From: Sphingomonas sp. LHG3406-1 | GTDB lineage: Bacteria > Pseudomonadota > Alphaproteobacteria > Sphingomonadales > Sphingomonadaceae | DNA: 64,000 nt | Direction of reading: 5' to 3' | NCBI RefSeq assembly: GCF_029637485.1 | Contig: NZ_CP069128.1 | Location: 2,326,001 to 2,390,000 of the forward strand | Shown: positions 15,321 through 25,298 of the stretch, one piece after another | How positions within the stretch are numbered: the first letter of the stretch is position 1 | Layout: every line of letters starts with the position of its first letter | Position numbers and translations under genes: made by a program | Notes under the pieces: generated by a model | Databases searched by the model: none | Told to the model about the DNA's origin: nothing | The model's input: the letters and a program-made list of their open reading frames with translations, nothing else

Positions 15321-16241
15321 ATGCCCAACCATTATCGCACGCTGGGAGTCGATCCCGAGGCCGACGAGGCGACAATTCGCACGGCCTATCTCGCGATGAT
15401 GCGCCGCTACCATCCCGACACCGGCGGGGGCGGCTCGGGGCAGGCGAGGGCGCAGGAGATCATCGCCGCCTACGAAATATTGCGCGATCCCACCCGGCGG
15501 GCCGCTTATGATGCGGGTCGGCGTGCGGTGCGCCAGCCGGCGCTCGGCGGCGGGGGAATGACGGCGGGCGCGATGGCATCGTCGGCGGCACGACGGCGGG
15601 TGCGCGGCGGCCATGTGGCGCGCAACTTCTTCCTGCTGCTGGCCGCATCGACCGCGGGCCTTGCCTACTGGGCGCTGCAGCGTCCGATCGGCGGTGACGG
15701 CAGGCAGGTGGCAGCACGGTCGACGCAGGCCGAGCCGGCATTGGGGGGAGCGCGCGAGCCGGCCTCGCGTCCTCCTCCATCGGCGGTGGAAGAGCAGCCG
15801 GTCGCTGGTGCAGCCCTGCCGCCAGTCGCGATCAAGCCGGCTGCCGAGCCGCGGAAGGCGGAGGTGGCCCTTTCCCCGTTGCCGGTGGTGCGCGACGCCG
15901 AGATGCCGGTCAGGCCCGCTCCGCCGGTGCTCGTCGAGAAGCGGCCCGTGCGGTCGCCGCCGCCGCTTTCGACGCGCGCTCCTGTGGCCGCGCAATCGAA
16001 TGCTCCCCTGTCCAGGGCCGTTGCCAGGGATCAGCCGCGGATCGATCTCGTCGGTCTGGAGCGGCACCTCGATCTGCTAACTGACCAAAGCCTCCGCCAT
16101 GCCGACGAAGCACGACGGACGCGGCTCTCCACCACCCGCGAACAATTTGCCGGCCGGCTCGCTGCCTGCAGCGACGACCTCTGCCGCCGTGACGCCTATC
16201 TGAGACGGAATCAGGAAGTGGCGGAGATCATGCGCCGCTGA
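15321..16241 (+). CDS. Membrane-anchored J-domain protein
   Basis: 306 aa. An N-terminal J domain (NHYRTLGVDPEADEATIR... with the HPD motif at residues 31-33 in RRYHPDT) should stimulate the ATPase of an Hsp70. A basic linker is followed by one predicted membrane span (NFFLLLAASTAGLAYWAL, about 102-119), a proline/alanine-rich linker of some 130 residues, and a C-terminal helical piece with two cysteines (LAACSDDLCRRDAYLRR). This is not DnaJ itself: no G/F region or zinc fingers. Topology would place the J domain in the cytoplasm and the C-terminal part in the periplasm. ATG 15321 is chosen over the longer frame because the J domain begins there. Confidence 0.85.
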   Translation: MPNHYRTLGVDPEADEATIRTAYLAMMRRYHPDTGGGGSGQARAQEIIAAYEILRDPTRRAAYDAGRRAVRQPALGGGGMTAGAMASSAARRRVRGGHVARNFFLLLAASTAGLAYWALQRPIGGDGRQVAARSTQAEPALGGAREPASRPPPSAVEEQPVAGAALPPVAIKPAAEPRKAEVALSPLPVVRDAEMPVRPAPPVLVEKRPVRSPPPLSTRAPVAAQSNAPLSRAVARDQPRIDLVGLERHLDLLTDQSLRHADEARRTRLSTTREQFAGRLAACSDDLCRRDAYLRRNQEVAEIMRR

Positions 16242-16588
16242 ACGGCGAACATCGCGGCACTGCCGCGACGCGGGCTTGCCCGTCCGCATGAGCCACCCTG
16301 TGTCCTTTCTGGACTCGTCGATCATCGTCGCTGCTTACCGCCTCGGAAACCTCGTAGCTCCGGTGGAGCGGGGCGGATGCGGCGGGTGAGCGCGTCTGCG
16401 CATTTCGCTCACCAACGCCCCAACCGGCTGGTCACGGCGTTCAGCCGCATCCAGATCCTTTACTCGCGCGGGCGATGACGACCGCCGTTGCGGCGTTTCT
16501 AAGCGCGCTGTGCATGGCGCTGTCGACGCTCGGCCGAGTCCCGAGCGCTCCCTTGGACTTGGCGGCCCTTCCTGATAGCGCTGCGTCC
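16242..16588. other. Long leader before ptsP with nested inverted repeats
   Basis: About 350 bases without a convincing gene. At 16375-16452 the outer arms GGATGCGGC (16375-16383) and GCCGCATCC (16444-16452) enclose an inner hairpin with arms GGTGAGCG (16385-16392) and CGCTCACC (16406-16413). The arrangement would fold as a multi-branched RNA element or cruciform just upstream of ptsP. A frame continuous with ptsP begins at ATG 16475, but the family start is at 16589. Confidence 0.5.
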
Positions 16589-18853
16589 ATGCCGCTGACC
16601 GCCGCCACCGCTGCCCGCGAGATACTGACCGGTCTGCACGGCCTTATGGCCCGGCGCGGATCGGCCCAGGCCAAGCTCGACATGACGGTCGATCTCATCG
16701 CCGAGGCGATGCAGAGCGAAGTCTGTTCGATCTACCTGCTGCGCGACGGCGTGCTGGAGCTGTTCGCGACCCACGGCCTCAACAAGGAAGCCGTGCACGT
16801 GACCCGGCTTGCGCCCGGCCAGGGCCTGGTCGGGACGATCGCCGCGGAAGAGCGCATCCTCAACCTTGCCGAGGCGAGCAATCATCCCGCCTTCGCCTAT
16901 CGGCCGGAAACGGGCGAGGACCGCTTCCACAGCTTCGCCGGCGTGCCGATCATCTTCCGCGAGCGCGGAATCGGCGTGCTCGCGGTGCAGCATGCCGATC
17001 CGCGTGCCTATGCCGACGTCGAGATCGAGGCGCTGCAGACGGTTGCGATGGTGCTGTCCGAGCTGATCGCCGGCGCCCGCCTGGTCGACGGGTCGGATCG
17101 GCGGGGCGGCACGCGCGACGGCATGGTCCGTCTCGCCGGGCTCAAGCTGGTGGCGGGCATGGCGCGCGGGACGGCGGTCTTCCACCAGCCGCGAGTGGTG
17201 GTCGAGCATACGGTGTCCGACGACCCCGAACTCGAACGAAGCCGCGTCATCTCGGCCTTCTCCAAGATGCGCAGCCAGATCGAGCAGATGACCCGCGAGG
17301 CGGAATTCGGCACGGCCGGCGAGCATCAGGAGATTCTCGAGACCTACAAGATGTTCGCCTATGACGAGGGCTGGGTGCGGCGCATCAACCTCGCCATCGA
17401 CAGCGGACTGACCGCCGAAGCGGCGATCGAACGGGTGCAGCAGCGCACCCGGGCGCGCATGCTGGAGATCGACGATCCGCTGCTGAAGGAGCGGATGCAC
17501 GACCTTGAGGACCTGTCCAACCGGCTGCTCCGCATCGTCAGCGGGCGGATGGGGACCGCGGCGCAGACGGGGCTGAGCGGCGACGCCGTGCTGATCGCGC
17601 GCAACCTCGGCCCGGCGGAACTGCTCGAATATGACCGGCGGCGGCTGAAGGCGGTGGTGCTGGAGGAAGGCTCGCTGACCGCGCACGTGACCATCGTGGC
17701 GCGCGCGATGGGCGTGCCGGTGATCGGGCGCGTCAAGGACATCGGCCATATCGCGGCCGAGGGTGACACCCTGCTGGTCGACGGCAACCAGGGCAGCCTG
17801 GTGGTGCGGCCGACGCGCTCGGTGACGACTTCGTTCGAAGCGCGCATGGCGATGGGCCAGAAGCGGCGCGCCGAATTCACCGCCATCCGCTCGTTGCCGC
17901 CGATCACGAAGGACGGGCTGCGCGCGACCCTGATGGTCAACGCCGGGCTCGCCGAGGATTCTTCCGCGCTGGAAGCGGTCGGGGCGGATGGAATCGGCCT
18001 GTTCCGGACCGAATTCCAGTTCCTCGTCTCCGCCGCACTGCCCGGCCGCGACGCCCAGTACCGGCTCTATCGGCAGGTGCTGGACGCGGCAGGCGACAAG
18101 CCGGTCGTCTTCCGCACCGTAGACATCGGCGGCGACAAGGCGCTGCCCTACCTGACCGACGTCAGCGACGAGGCTGAGAACCCGGCGATGGGCTGGCGCG
18201 CGCTCCGCCTCAGCCTCGACCGGTCGACGCTGATGAAGGCGCAGGCGCGGGCACTGATCGAGGCGGCCGAGGGACGGACGCTCCGGGTGATGTTCCCGAT
18301 GATCTCCGAGCCGTGGGAATATGAGGAGGCCCGCGCCCTGTTCGAGGCGCAGGTCGACTGGGTCAAGGCGCGCAAGAACGGTCCGGCGAAGATCGAATAT
18401 GGCGCCATGCTGGAGGTGCCGAGCCTCGCCGAGATGCTCGACCTCCTGCTGCCGCGCATCGATTTCCTCTCGATCGGCACCAACGACCTGACCCAGTTCC
18501 TGTTCGCCGCCGACCGCGCCGATCCCAGGCTGGCGCTGCGCTACGACTGGCTCAGTCCGGCGATCCTGCGCTTCCTTCGGCGGGTGTCGAAGCAAGCGAA
18601 TGCGGCGGGTGTGACGGTTCGGCTGTGCGGCGAGATGGGCGGCCGGCCGCTGGAGGCGATGGCGCTGATCGGCCTCGGAATCACCAATTTCTCGATCACC
18701 CCGGCGGCGGTCGGACCGGTCAAGGCAATGATCCGCTCGCTCGATGCAGGCGCGCTCCAGGCCAAGCTGGACACCCTGCTGGCGCGGCCCCCGGCGAACA
18801 TGCGCAAGACACTGACCGACTGGGCGAGGCGGCACTCGGTCGCGATCGACTGA
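16589..18853 (+). CDS. ptsP: Phosphoenolpyruvate--protein phosphotransferase PtsP (EI-Ntr)
   Basis: First enzyme of the nitrogen-related phosphotransferase system; it passes phosphate from PEP to NPr and on to EIIA-Ntr. 754 aa from ATG 16589 (a longer frame from 16475 adds 38 alanine-rich residues). Domains: a GAF domain (about 1-160; SEVCSIYLLRDGVLELFATHGL, APGQGLVGTIA, HSFAGVPII), then the EI N-domain with the phospho-histidine segment LTAHVTIVARAMGVPVIG, and the PEP-binding barrel with GIGLFRTEFQFL, FRTVDIGGDK, FPMI and RLCGEMGG (active-site Cys). GAF in EI-Ntr senses glutamine in related bacteria. A structured leader lies upstream. Confidence 0.95.
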   Translation: MPLTAATAAREILTGLHGLMARRGSAQAKLDMTVDLIAEAMQSEVCSIYLLRDGVLELFATHGLNKEAVHVTRLAPGQGLVGTIAAEERILNLAEASNHPAFAYRPETGEDRFHSFAGVPIIFRERGIGVLAVQHADPRAYADVEIEALQTVAMVLSELIAGARLVDGSDRRGGTRDGMVRLAGLKLVAGMARGTAVFHQPRVVVEHTVSDDPELERSRVISAFSKMRSQIEQMTREAEFGTAGEHQEILETYKMFAYDEGWVRRINLAIDSGLTAEAAIERVQQRTRARMLEIDDPLLKERMHDLEDLSNRLLRIVSGRMGTAAQTGLSGDAVLIARNLGPAELLEYDRRRLKAVVLEEGSLTAHVTIVARAMGVPVIGRVKDIGHIAAEGDTLLVDGNQGSLVVRPTRSVTTSFEARMAMGQKRRAEFTAIRSLPPITKDGLRATLMVNAGLAEDSSALEAVGADGIGLFRTEFQFLVSAALPGRDAQYRLYRQVLDAAGDKPVVFRTVDIGGDKALPYLTDVSDEAENPAMGWRALRLSLDRSTLMKAQARALIEAAEGRTLRVMFPMISEPWEYEEARALFEAQVDWVKARKNGPAKIEYGAMLEVPSLAEMLDLLLPRIDFLSIGTNDLTQFLFAADRADPRLALRYDWLSPAILRFLRRVSKQANAAGVTVRLCGEMGGRPLEAMALIGLGITNFSITPAAVGPVKAMIRSLDAGALQAKLDTLLARPPANMRKTLTDWARRHSVAID

Positions 18854-18929
18854 GGGCCCAAGTTGACGCGGCGACCAAGCCCCTTAACAAGGTGGCGCAA
18901 ATGGTCCGGGGAAGAGGCGGCAAGTACGC

Positions 18930-19727
18930 ATGGACGAAGGTACAAGCGGTTCGACGACGGCCGGTGAACAGCTGAAGGCTGCGCGCGAGGCGCAGGGCAT
19001 CACGCTCGAGGACGTGGCGGCGCGGACCCGTATCCCGACGCGGCATCTGGAAAGCCTGGAGAAATCCGAATGGAGCCGGCTTCCCGCTCCGACCTACACC
19101 ATCGGTTTCGCCAAGAGCTATGCCTCGGTGGTCGGGCTCGACCGCAACGAGATCGGCGAGGCGCTGCGGGCCGAGCTGGGTCACGGCGCGCTAGCGGCCC
19201 GGCCCGAGGCGCAGGTGTTCGAGCCGGCCGATCCGGCGCGGGTCATGCCCAAGTGGCTGGTACTGATCGCGCTGCTTGCGCTGGTGGCGGTCGCCGCCGC
19301 CTTCCTCTGGAACCGCAATCGGGCGCTGGACGCGCCGGACAGCGCGGTTGCGACCGAGGAAGCGTCCGTGGCGGCGACGCCGGGGCCTGCCGCCTCGCCG
19401 GCGGTGCAGCCCGCTGCCTCCCCGACCGGACCGGTGGTGATCACCGCCAACGAGCCGGCCTGGATCCAGGTCAGCGAGCGTGGCGGGCGGACCCTGTTCC
19501 AGGCCGAGCTTGCCGCCGGGCAGAGCTATGAGGTGCCGGCGGCGGCGACGGCACCCGTTCTTCGGACCGGGAGGCCGCAGTCGATCCGCATCGCGGTCGG
19601 CACCGCCGACGCGCCGCCCGTCGGACAGCCGGACACGACCGTCAGCAACGTTTCGCTGAAGGCGGAGGACCTGCTGCGTGGCCCGTCGGCAACGCCGGCC
19701 GCACCGACGGCCGCTCCGGCGCGCTAG
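18930..19727 (+). CDS. RodZ-like protein: HTH_25 domain, membrane span, DUF4115
   Basis: 265 aa. The N-terminal helix-turn-helix (GEQLKAAREAQGITLEDVAARTRIPTRHLESLE, about 12-45) is the RodZ type, which in E. coli binds MreB rather than DNA. One membrane span (WLVLIALLALVAVAAAFLW, about 109-127) and an alanine/proline-rich linker lead to a periplasmic beta-rich domain (ITANEPAWIQVSERGGRTLFQAEL...GRPQSIRIAVG) matching DUF4115. The domain order supports a cell-shape or divisome scaffold role. It is immediately upstream of cpoB, which also works at the cell envelope. Whether it is the true RodZ of this organism cannot be decided here. Confidence 0.88.
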   Translation: MDEGTSGSTTAGEQLKAAREAQGITLEDVAARTRIPTRHLESLEKSEWSRLPAPTYTIGFAKSYASVVGLDRNEIGEALRAELGHGALAARPEAQVFEPADPARVMPKWLVLIALLALVAVAAAFLWNRNRALDAPDSAVATEEASVAATPGPAASPAVQPAASPTGPVVITANEPAWIQVSERGGRTLFQAELAAGQSYEVPAAATAPVLRTGRPQSIRIAVGTADAPPVGQPDTTVSNVSLKAEDLLRGPSATPAAPTAAPAR

Positions 19728-19768
19728 TTCATTGACGGGCAAGCTCCACCCCATCACGGGATGACGTC

Positions 19769-20650
19769 ATGAAGCGCTTCCTGATGACGGGCCTCGCCGC
19801 CCTTGCTCTCGCCCTTCCATCCACCGCCGCGGCCCAGCGCCAGCCGACGCCCGAACAGAGGATCGACCGGCTGGAGCGGCAGACCCGCCAGATCCAGCGG
19901 CAGGTCTTCCCCAAGGGTCAGCCGGCCGACACCGCCGGGGTCGACGACAGCCCGGCCGCCAGCCAGGTGGTGGTGGTCGCCCTTTCCAACCGCATCGACG
20001 CGCTCGAGCGGCAGCTTGCGGAAATGACCCGCCTGGCCGAGGAGAATGGCAACCGGGTCGCCACGCTCGAGACTGAGCTGGCGCGGATGCGGACCGACGT
20101 CGATGCGCGTCTGCGGCGGATCGAGACGGCGGCTCCGCCAGAAGGTGCGCCGACGACGGCCGAGGCGGCTCCGGCCGACACCGGTGCGCCGCCCGTTACC
20201 ACACCGCCGACGCGTGTCACCGAAGCCACCCCGCCTCGTATCGCCCGAACCGGCGACGTCACCGCCGATGGCGAGGCGGCCTATGATGTCGGCTACCAGC
20301 TGTGGGTCCAGAAGCGCTATCCGCAGGCGGTTGCCGCGCTGCGCGCCATGGCGTCGAGCTTCCCGGGGCATCGCCGGGTGAGCTGGGCCAACAATCTCGC
20401 CGGCCGTGCCCTGCTCGACAGCGGCCAGCCGCGCGCCGCGGCCGAGGCCCTCCTCGCCAACTATCGCGGCAATCCGCGCGGCGAGCGGGCTGCCGACAGC
20501 CTCTTCTATCTCGGCCAGTCGCTGGTCGCCCTCAAGCAGCCGCAGCAGGCGTGCAAGGCCTATGCGGAGCTGGAGGACGTCTATGGCTCCTCGCTCCGTG
20601 CCGAGCTCCAGCGCCTGCTTCCGCCCGCCAAGGCGGCGGCGAAGTGCTGA
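19769..20650 (+). CDS. cpoB: Tol-Pal system protein CpoB (YbgF)
   Basis: Periplasmic protein of 293 aa that links outer-membrane constriction (Tol-Pal) with peptidoglycan synthesis. A Sec signal (MKRFLMTGLAALALALPSTAAAQ) is followed by two coiled-coil stretches (EQRIDRLERQTRQIQRQ; SNRIDALERQLAEMTRLAEE) expected to trimerise, a proline-rich linker, and a C-terminal TPR region (YDVGYQLWVQKRYPQAVAALRAM...AADSLFYLGQSLVALKQPQQACKAY). Normally encoded after pal in tol-pal operons; here it follows the RodZ-like gene and precedes tilS, an arrangement seen in other alphaproteobacteria (from memory). Confidence 0.92.
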   Translation: MKRFLMTGLAALALALPSTAAAQRQPTPEQRIDRLERQTRQIQRQVFPKGQPADTAGVDDSPAASQVVVVALSNRIDALERQLAEMTRLAEENGNRVATLETELARMRTDVDARLRRIETAAPPEGAPTTAEAAPADTGAPPVTTPPTRVTEATPPRIARTGDVTADGEAAYDVGYQLWVQKRYPQAVAALRAMASSFPGHRRVSWANNLAGRALLDSGQPRAAAEALLANYRGNPRGERAADSLFYLGQSLVALKQPQQACKAYAELEDVYGSSLRAELQRLLPPAKAAAKC

Positions 20651-20659
20651 CGACCATCA

Positions 20660-21655
20660 TTGCCCCTGCGCAGGCGGGGGCTCCGGGCGATTTCGCGCAC
20701 GCCTCCTGAGGTCCCGGCCGGCGCCGGGACGACGGTAGCGGCCACCCTCGACCGCCTCGTTCCGCACGGTTGGATCGGGCTTGCCGTGTCGGGGGGCCCC
20801 GACAGCCTGGCGCTGTTGCTCCTGGCCGCCGCCGCGCGTCCGGGAGCGGTCAGGGCAGCGACGGTCGACCATGGCTTGCGGGCGGAAAGCGCCGCCGAAG
20901 CGGCGATGGTCGCGAGCTGCTGCGACGAGCTCGGCGTGCCGCATGACGTGCTGACGGTCACGGTCGGAGCGGGCGCGAGCCTCCAGGCGCAGGCGCGGGA
21001 AGCGCGCTATGCGGCGCTTGGGGGATGGGCGGAGAGGCACGGCTTGGCGGCGGTCGCCACCGCGCACCATGCCGATGACCAGGCGGAAACCTTGCTGATG
21101 CGGCTGGTGCGGGGAAGCGGGGTCGGCGGTCTAGGCGGCATCCGCGAGGAGCGGCCCTTAAGCGGCGCCGTCCGCCTGGTGCGGCCCCTGCTGGCCTTGC
21201 GCAAGGCGGATCTCGGCGCGCTGGTCGAGGCGAGGGGGTGGTCGGCGGTCGACGACCCCGCCAATCGCGATGATCGCCACGACCGCACCCGGATCCGGGT
21301 CTTGCTGACCGCCAACCCCTGGCTCGACCCGGAACGGCTGGCGCGCTCGGCGCGGGCGCTCGCCGACGCCGACGAGGCGCTCGACACCCAGCTTCACGCT
21401 TTGGCTGCCGAGCATCTGCGGCCCGACCCAACGGGTGTCTCCATCAGCGATGTCTATGTCCTGCCCCGCGAGCTGCGACGGAGGCTCCTGCTCAAGGCGC
21501 TGGAGCTGTGCGAGACGAGGCCGAGCGGGCCGGAACTCGACCGGGTGCTGGCCGCGCTCGACGCCGGGCGGACGATCACCATCGGCTCGGCGCTCGTGTC
21601 GCGAAAGCTGGGAAACTGGCGGATCGAACCGGCCCCGCCGCGCCGCAAGGTCTAG
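20660..21655 (+). CDS. tilS: tRNA(Ile)-lysidine synthase
   Basis: Attaches lysine to C34 of the CAU-anticodon tRNA-Ile, changing its identity; essential. 331 aa in the frame used. The PP-loop signature SGGPDSLALLLL is followed by TVDHGLRAES, ATAHHADDQAETLLMRLVRGSG and RPLLALRK, all characteristic. The C-terminal domain is short. The only in-frame candidate start before the PP-loop is TTG 20660; there is no ATG/GTG and no good ribosome site, and the first 23 codons lie in REP-like hairpins, so the true start is uncertain. The stop shares the tetranucleotide CTAG with the convergent beta-lactamase-like gene (both read TAG from it). Confidence 0.88.
   Translation: MPLRRRGLRAISRTPPEVPAGAGTTVAATLDRLVPHGWIGLAVSGGPDSLALLLLAAAARPGAVRAATVDHGLRAESAAEAAMVASCCDELGVPHDVLTVTVGAGASLQAQAREARYAALGGWAERHGLAAVATAHHADDQAETLLMRLVRGSGVGGLGGIREERPLSGAVRLVRPLLALRKADLGALVEARGWSAVDDPANRDDRHDRTRIRVLLTANPWLDPERLARSARALADADEALDTQLHALAAEHLRPDPTGVSISDVYVLPRELRRRLLLKALELCETRPSGPELDRVLAALDAGRTITIGSALVSRKLGNWRIEPAPPRRKV
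20662..20730. repeat. Two REP-like hairpins at the cpoB-tilS junction
   Basis: First hairpin: GCCCCTGC (20662-20669) pairs with GCGGGGGC (20674-20681) across a GCAG loop. Second: GTCCCGGC (20711-20718) pairs perfectly with GCCGGGAC (20723-20730) across CGGC. The GCAG loop is shared with the hairpin after ftsH. The hairpins overlap the only available start region of tilS. Confidence 0.65.
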
Positions 21656-22509
21656 TTCGCGTTCAGCGCCCGGGCCATGCTGTCGGAAAAGGCGATGCTC
21701 CGCACCCATCCGCTGAAGCCGTCGTAGATGGTCCGAGCGGCCTGGGCGATGGTCGCCGGCCGGTCGGAACCGCCGCGGGCGAAGAAGGCGACCGCGATAC
21801 GGCGGCCGTCGGGCAGGGTGATGAAGCCGACGTCGCTGCTGTAATTGTTGAGCGTGCCCGTCTTGTGGGCGATCGGCACGCCGGTCAGCATGCCGCGCAT
21901 GCGGTTCTTGCCGGTGGCGCAGCGGGCCATCACGTCCAGCAGGTAATTGCGGTTGGCGGGCGTCAGGATGTTGCCGCGCTCCAGCGAGCGAAGCATCTGC
22001 ACCATTGCCACCGGGGTCGCGCTATCGCGCAGGTCCCACAGGTCGCGCTTGTCGGCGAGCAGGCGGGCGATGTTGCGGTCGACGCGGACGCCGCGAATCT
22101 GATTGTGCTCGAGCCACTGCTGGATGGCGCGGGCGCCGCCGAGATTGGCGATGAGCAGGTCGGTCGCCGGATTGCTCGAGCGGATCATCATCGCCTCGAT
22201 CAGCGCCCGCGCCGTCTGCCCGCCGATGCGGTCGTTGAGCGTGCGACGTCCGGCTTCGACCTGGTCGAGATAGGCGGCGGCGACCGCCACCTTCATGGTG
22301 GAGGCCATCGGATAGGCCTTGTCGCCGTTGATCGCGACCGTCTCCCCGGTGGCGAGGTCGAGGGCGGCGACGCCGACATCGCCGGACCGGCCGGCGAGCA
22401 GGGAGGCAAGCTGCTGTTCGAGCGACTGGAGGTGCGGACTTCCGGCCGCCAGCGCCGGCTGGGCCGATCCCAGGGCCAGAAACCAGGCGACAAAGGCGAG
22501 AACGCGCAT
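21652..22509 (-). CDS. Class A beta-lactamase-like serine hydrolase, atypical omega loop
   Basis: Exported 285-aa protein of the class A beta-lactamase/transpeptidase fold. It has a Sec signal (MRVLAFVAWFLALGSAQPALA), the nucleophile motif S-T-M-K at residues 70-73, the second motif as S-S-N at 111-113 (SDN in classical enzymes) and K-T-G at 216-218. The region after SSN that should hold the general-base Glu166 (ExxLN) reads NIARLLADKRDLWDLRDSATP and contains no glutamate, so deacylation by the usual route is doubtful. It may be a weak lactamase, a penicillin-binding or D-alanyl peptidase-like hydrolase. Monocistronic; convergent with tilS, sharing the CTAG stop. Confidence 0.82.
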   Translation of the reverse strand: MRVLAFVAWFLALGSAQPALAAGSPHLQSLEQQLASLLAGRSGDVGVAALDLATGETVAINGDKAYPMASTMKVAVAAAYLDQVEAGRRTLNDRIGGQTARALIEAMMIRSSNPATDLLIANLGGARAIQQWLEHNQIRGVRVDRNIARLLADKRDLWDLRDSATPVAMVQMLRSLERGNILTPANRNYLLDVMARCATGKNRMRGMLTGVPIAHKTGTLNNYSSDVGFITLPDGRRIAVAFFARGGSDRPATIAQAARTIYDGFSGWVRSIAFSDSMARALNAN

Positions 22510-22674
22510 CCAGACTCCATCGCTTAAACGGAAGTGCCGATGACCTGCTATCGCGGCATCAAACCCAACAGTTCCTTAACGGTAGAGCGCAGTTTCGTTC
22601 CGGGACAAGCACTTGGCTGCAAGCTGCGGCGAGCCGTGGGCTCATTGCGGCGAGTGGAATCCAGCGACGATGGT

Positions 22675-22698
22675 GGAGGCGGGCCGCGGCCCGCCTCC
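22675..22698. terminator. Perfect 24-bp palindrome downstream of the UrcA gene
   Basis: A fully self-complementary GC-rich 24-mer (arms GGAGGCGGGCC / GGCCCGCCTCC around GC) ending 9 bases beyond the UrcA stop on the minus strand. No T-run follows. Probably a transcript-end hairpin or dyad protein site. Confidence 0.55.
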
Positions 22699-22707
22699 AA
22701 AGGCCGG

Positions 22708-23043
22708 TCACCGGGCGACTTCGGCCGAACGATATTCGCCAAGGATGCCGCGGGCAGCAAATATGCGGTCACGCTGGCGATTGGCCGAGGACAGCGCGGT
22801 CCTCAGGCATTCTCCATTGGCGATGCGGATGTTGAACAGCCCTTCCTCCCGGCAAACGGCCCGCGCCGCGGTGGCGATGCGGCGGTCGAGCGCCATGCGG
22901 CCGCTGGCCGAGCGAAGGTCGAGGTCTCTGCTGGTGACGATGCGCGTGGAAACCACGAGGTCGGACCCGGCTTCCTGCGCACCCGCCGGCTGAGCGGCAA
23001 GCAGAAGGGCGGCCCCAAGCAGGGCCGTGGCGGTCTTGATCAT
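22708..23043 (-). CDS. UrcA family protein
   Basis: 111-aa exported protein. Sec signal MIKTATALLGAALLLAAQPAGA, then the UrcA pattern VSTRIVTSRDLDLRSASGRMALDRRIATAARAVC (shown by DLDLRSASGR and RRIATAARAVC) and a second cysteine in GECLRTAL; the two cysteines probably form a disulfide. UrcA proteins are small periplasmic proteins typical of Caulobacterales and Sphingomonadales with no settled function. ATG 23043 is chosen since the signal peptide begins there and GGGGA lies nine bases upstream. Divergent from ftsH. Confidence 0.9.
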   Translation of the reverse strand: MIKTATALLGAALLLAAQPAGAQEAGSDLVVSTRIVTSRDLDLRSASGRMALDRRIATAARAVCREEGLFNIRIANGECLRTALSSANRQRDRIFAARGILGEYRSAEVAR

Positions 23044-23176
23044 CGTTTCATTCCCCTGAAGCGCCGGCGTTTGTCGCCGACGAGGGCCCTCTGCCTTTGC
23101 TGCATTGCAACATGACGGCGGCCGAGTGATGGGCCGGCGGCAGGACGGTGCCAGTTCGGTGATGGTCATGCTTCAG

Positions 23177-23205
23177 CTTGGAAACGTTCCGGAAGGCCTA
23201 CATTG
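23177..23205 (+). promoter_or_regulatory. Candidate heat-shock (sigma-32) promoter of ftsH
   Basis: CTTG (23177-23180), 16 bases, then CCTACATTG (23197-23205), close to the alphaproteobacterial RpoH pattern CTTG-N16-CYTATNTNG with one mismatch. The nonamer CCTACATTG occurs again at 23224-23232. FtsH is heat-shock induced in several bacteria. Confidence 0.45.
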
Positions 23206-23263
23206 TTCTTGGGGACAGCACTGCCTACATTGCCACCGGCCCTTTCGACGAAGACGGAAACCG

Positions 23264-25213
<1,950 letters not shown>

Positions 25214-25220
25214 AAGATCG

Positions 25221-25250
25221 GCGTCGCCCCGGCGCAGGCCGGGGCGACGC
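25221..25250 (+). terminator. Hairpin after ftsH (REP-like)
   Basis: GCGTCGCCCCGGC (25221-25233) pairs perfectly with GCCGGGGCGACGC (25238-25250) across loop GCAG. Seven bases after the ftsH stop; no clear T-run. Same loop as the hairpin before tilS, so it may be a dispersed REP that doubles as a terminator. Confidence 0.7.
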
Positions 25251-25298
25251 TGGCTCCATTCACTTCCCCTTCATGGCGGAATGCGCCACACATGCGGC

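Noticed and set aside
16499..18835. Long open frame on the minus strand opposite ptsP
   Set aside because: Shadow of ptsP; low-complexity Arg/His-rich product and no motif.
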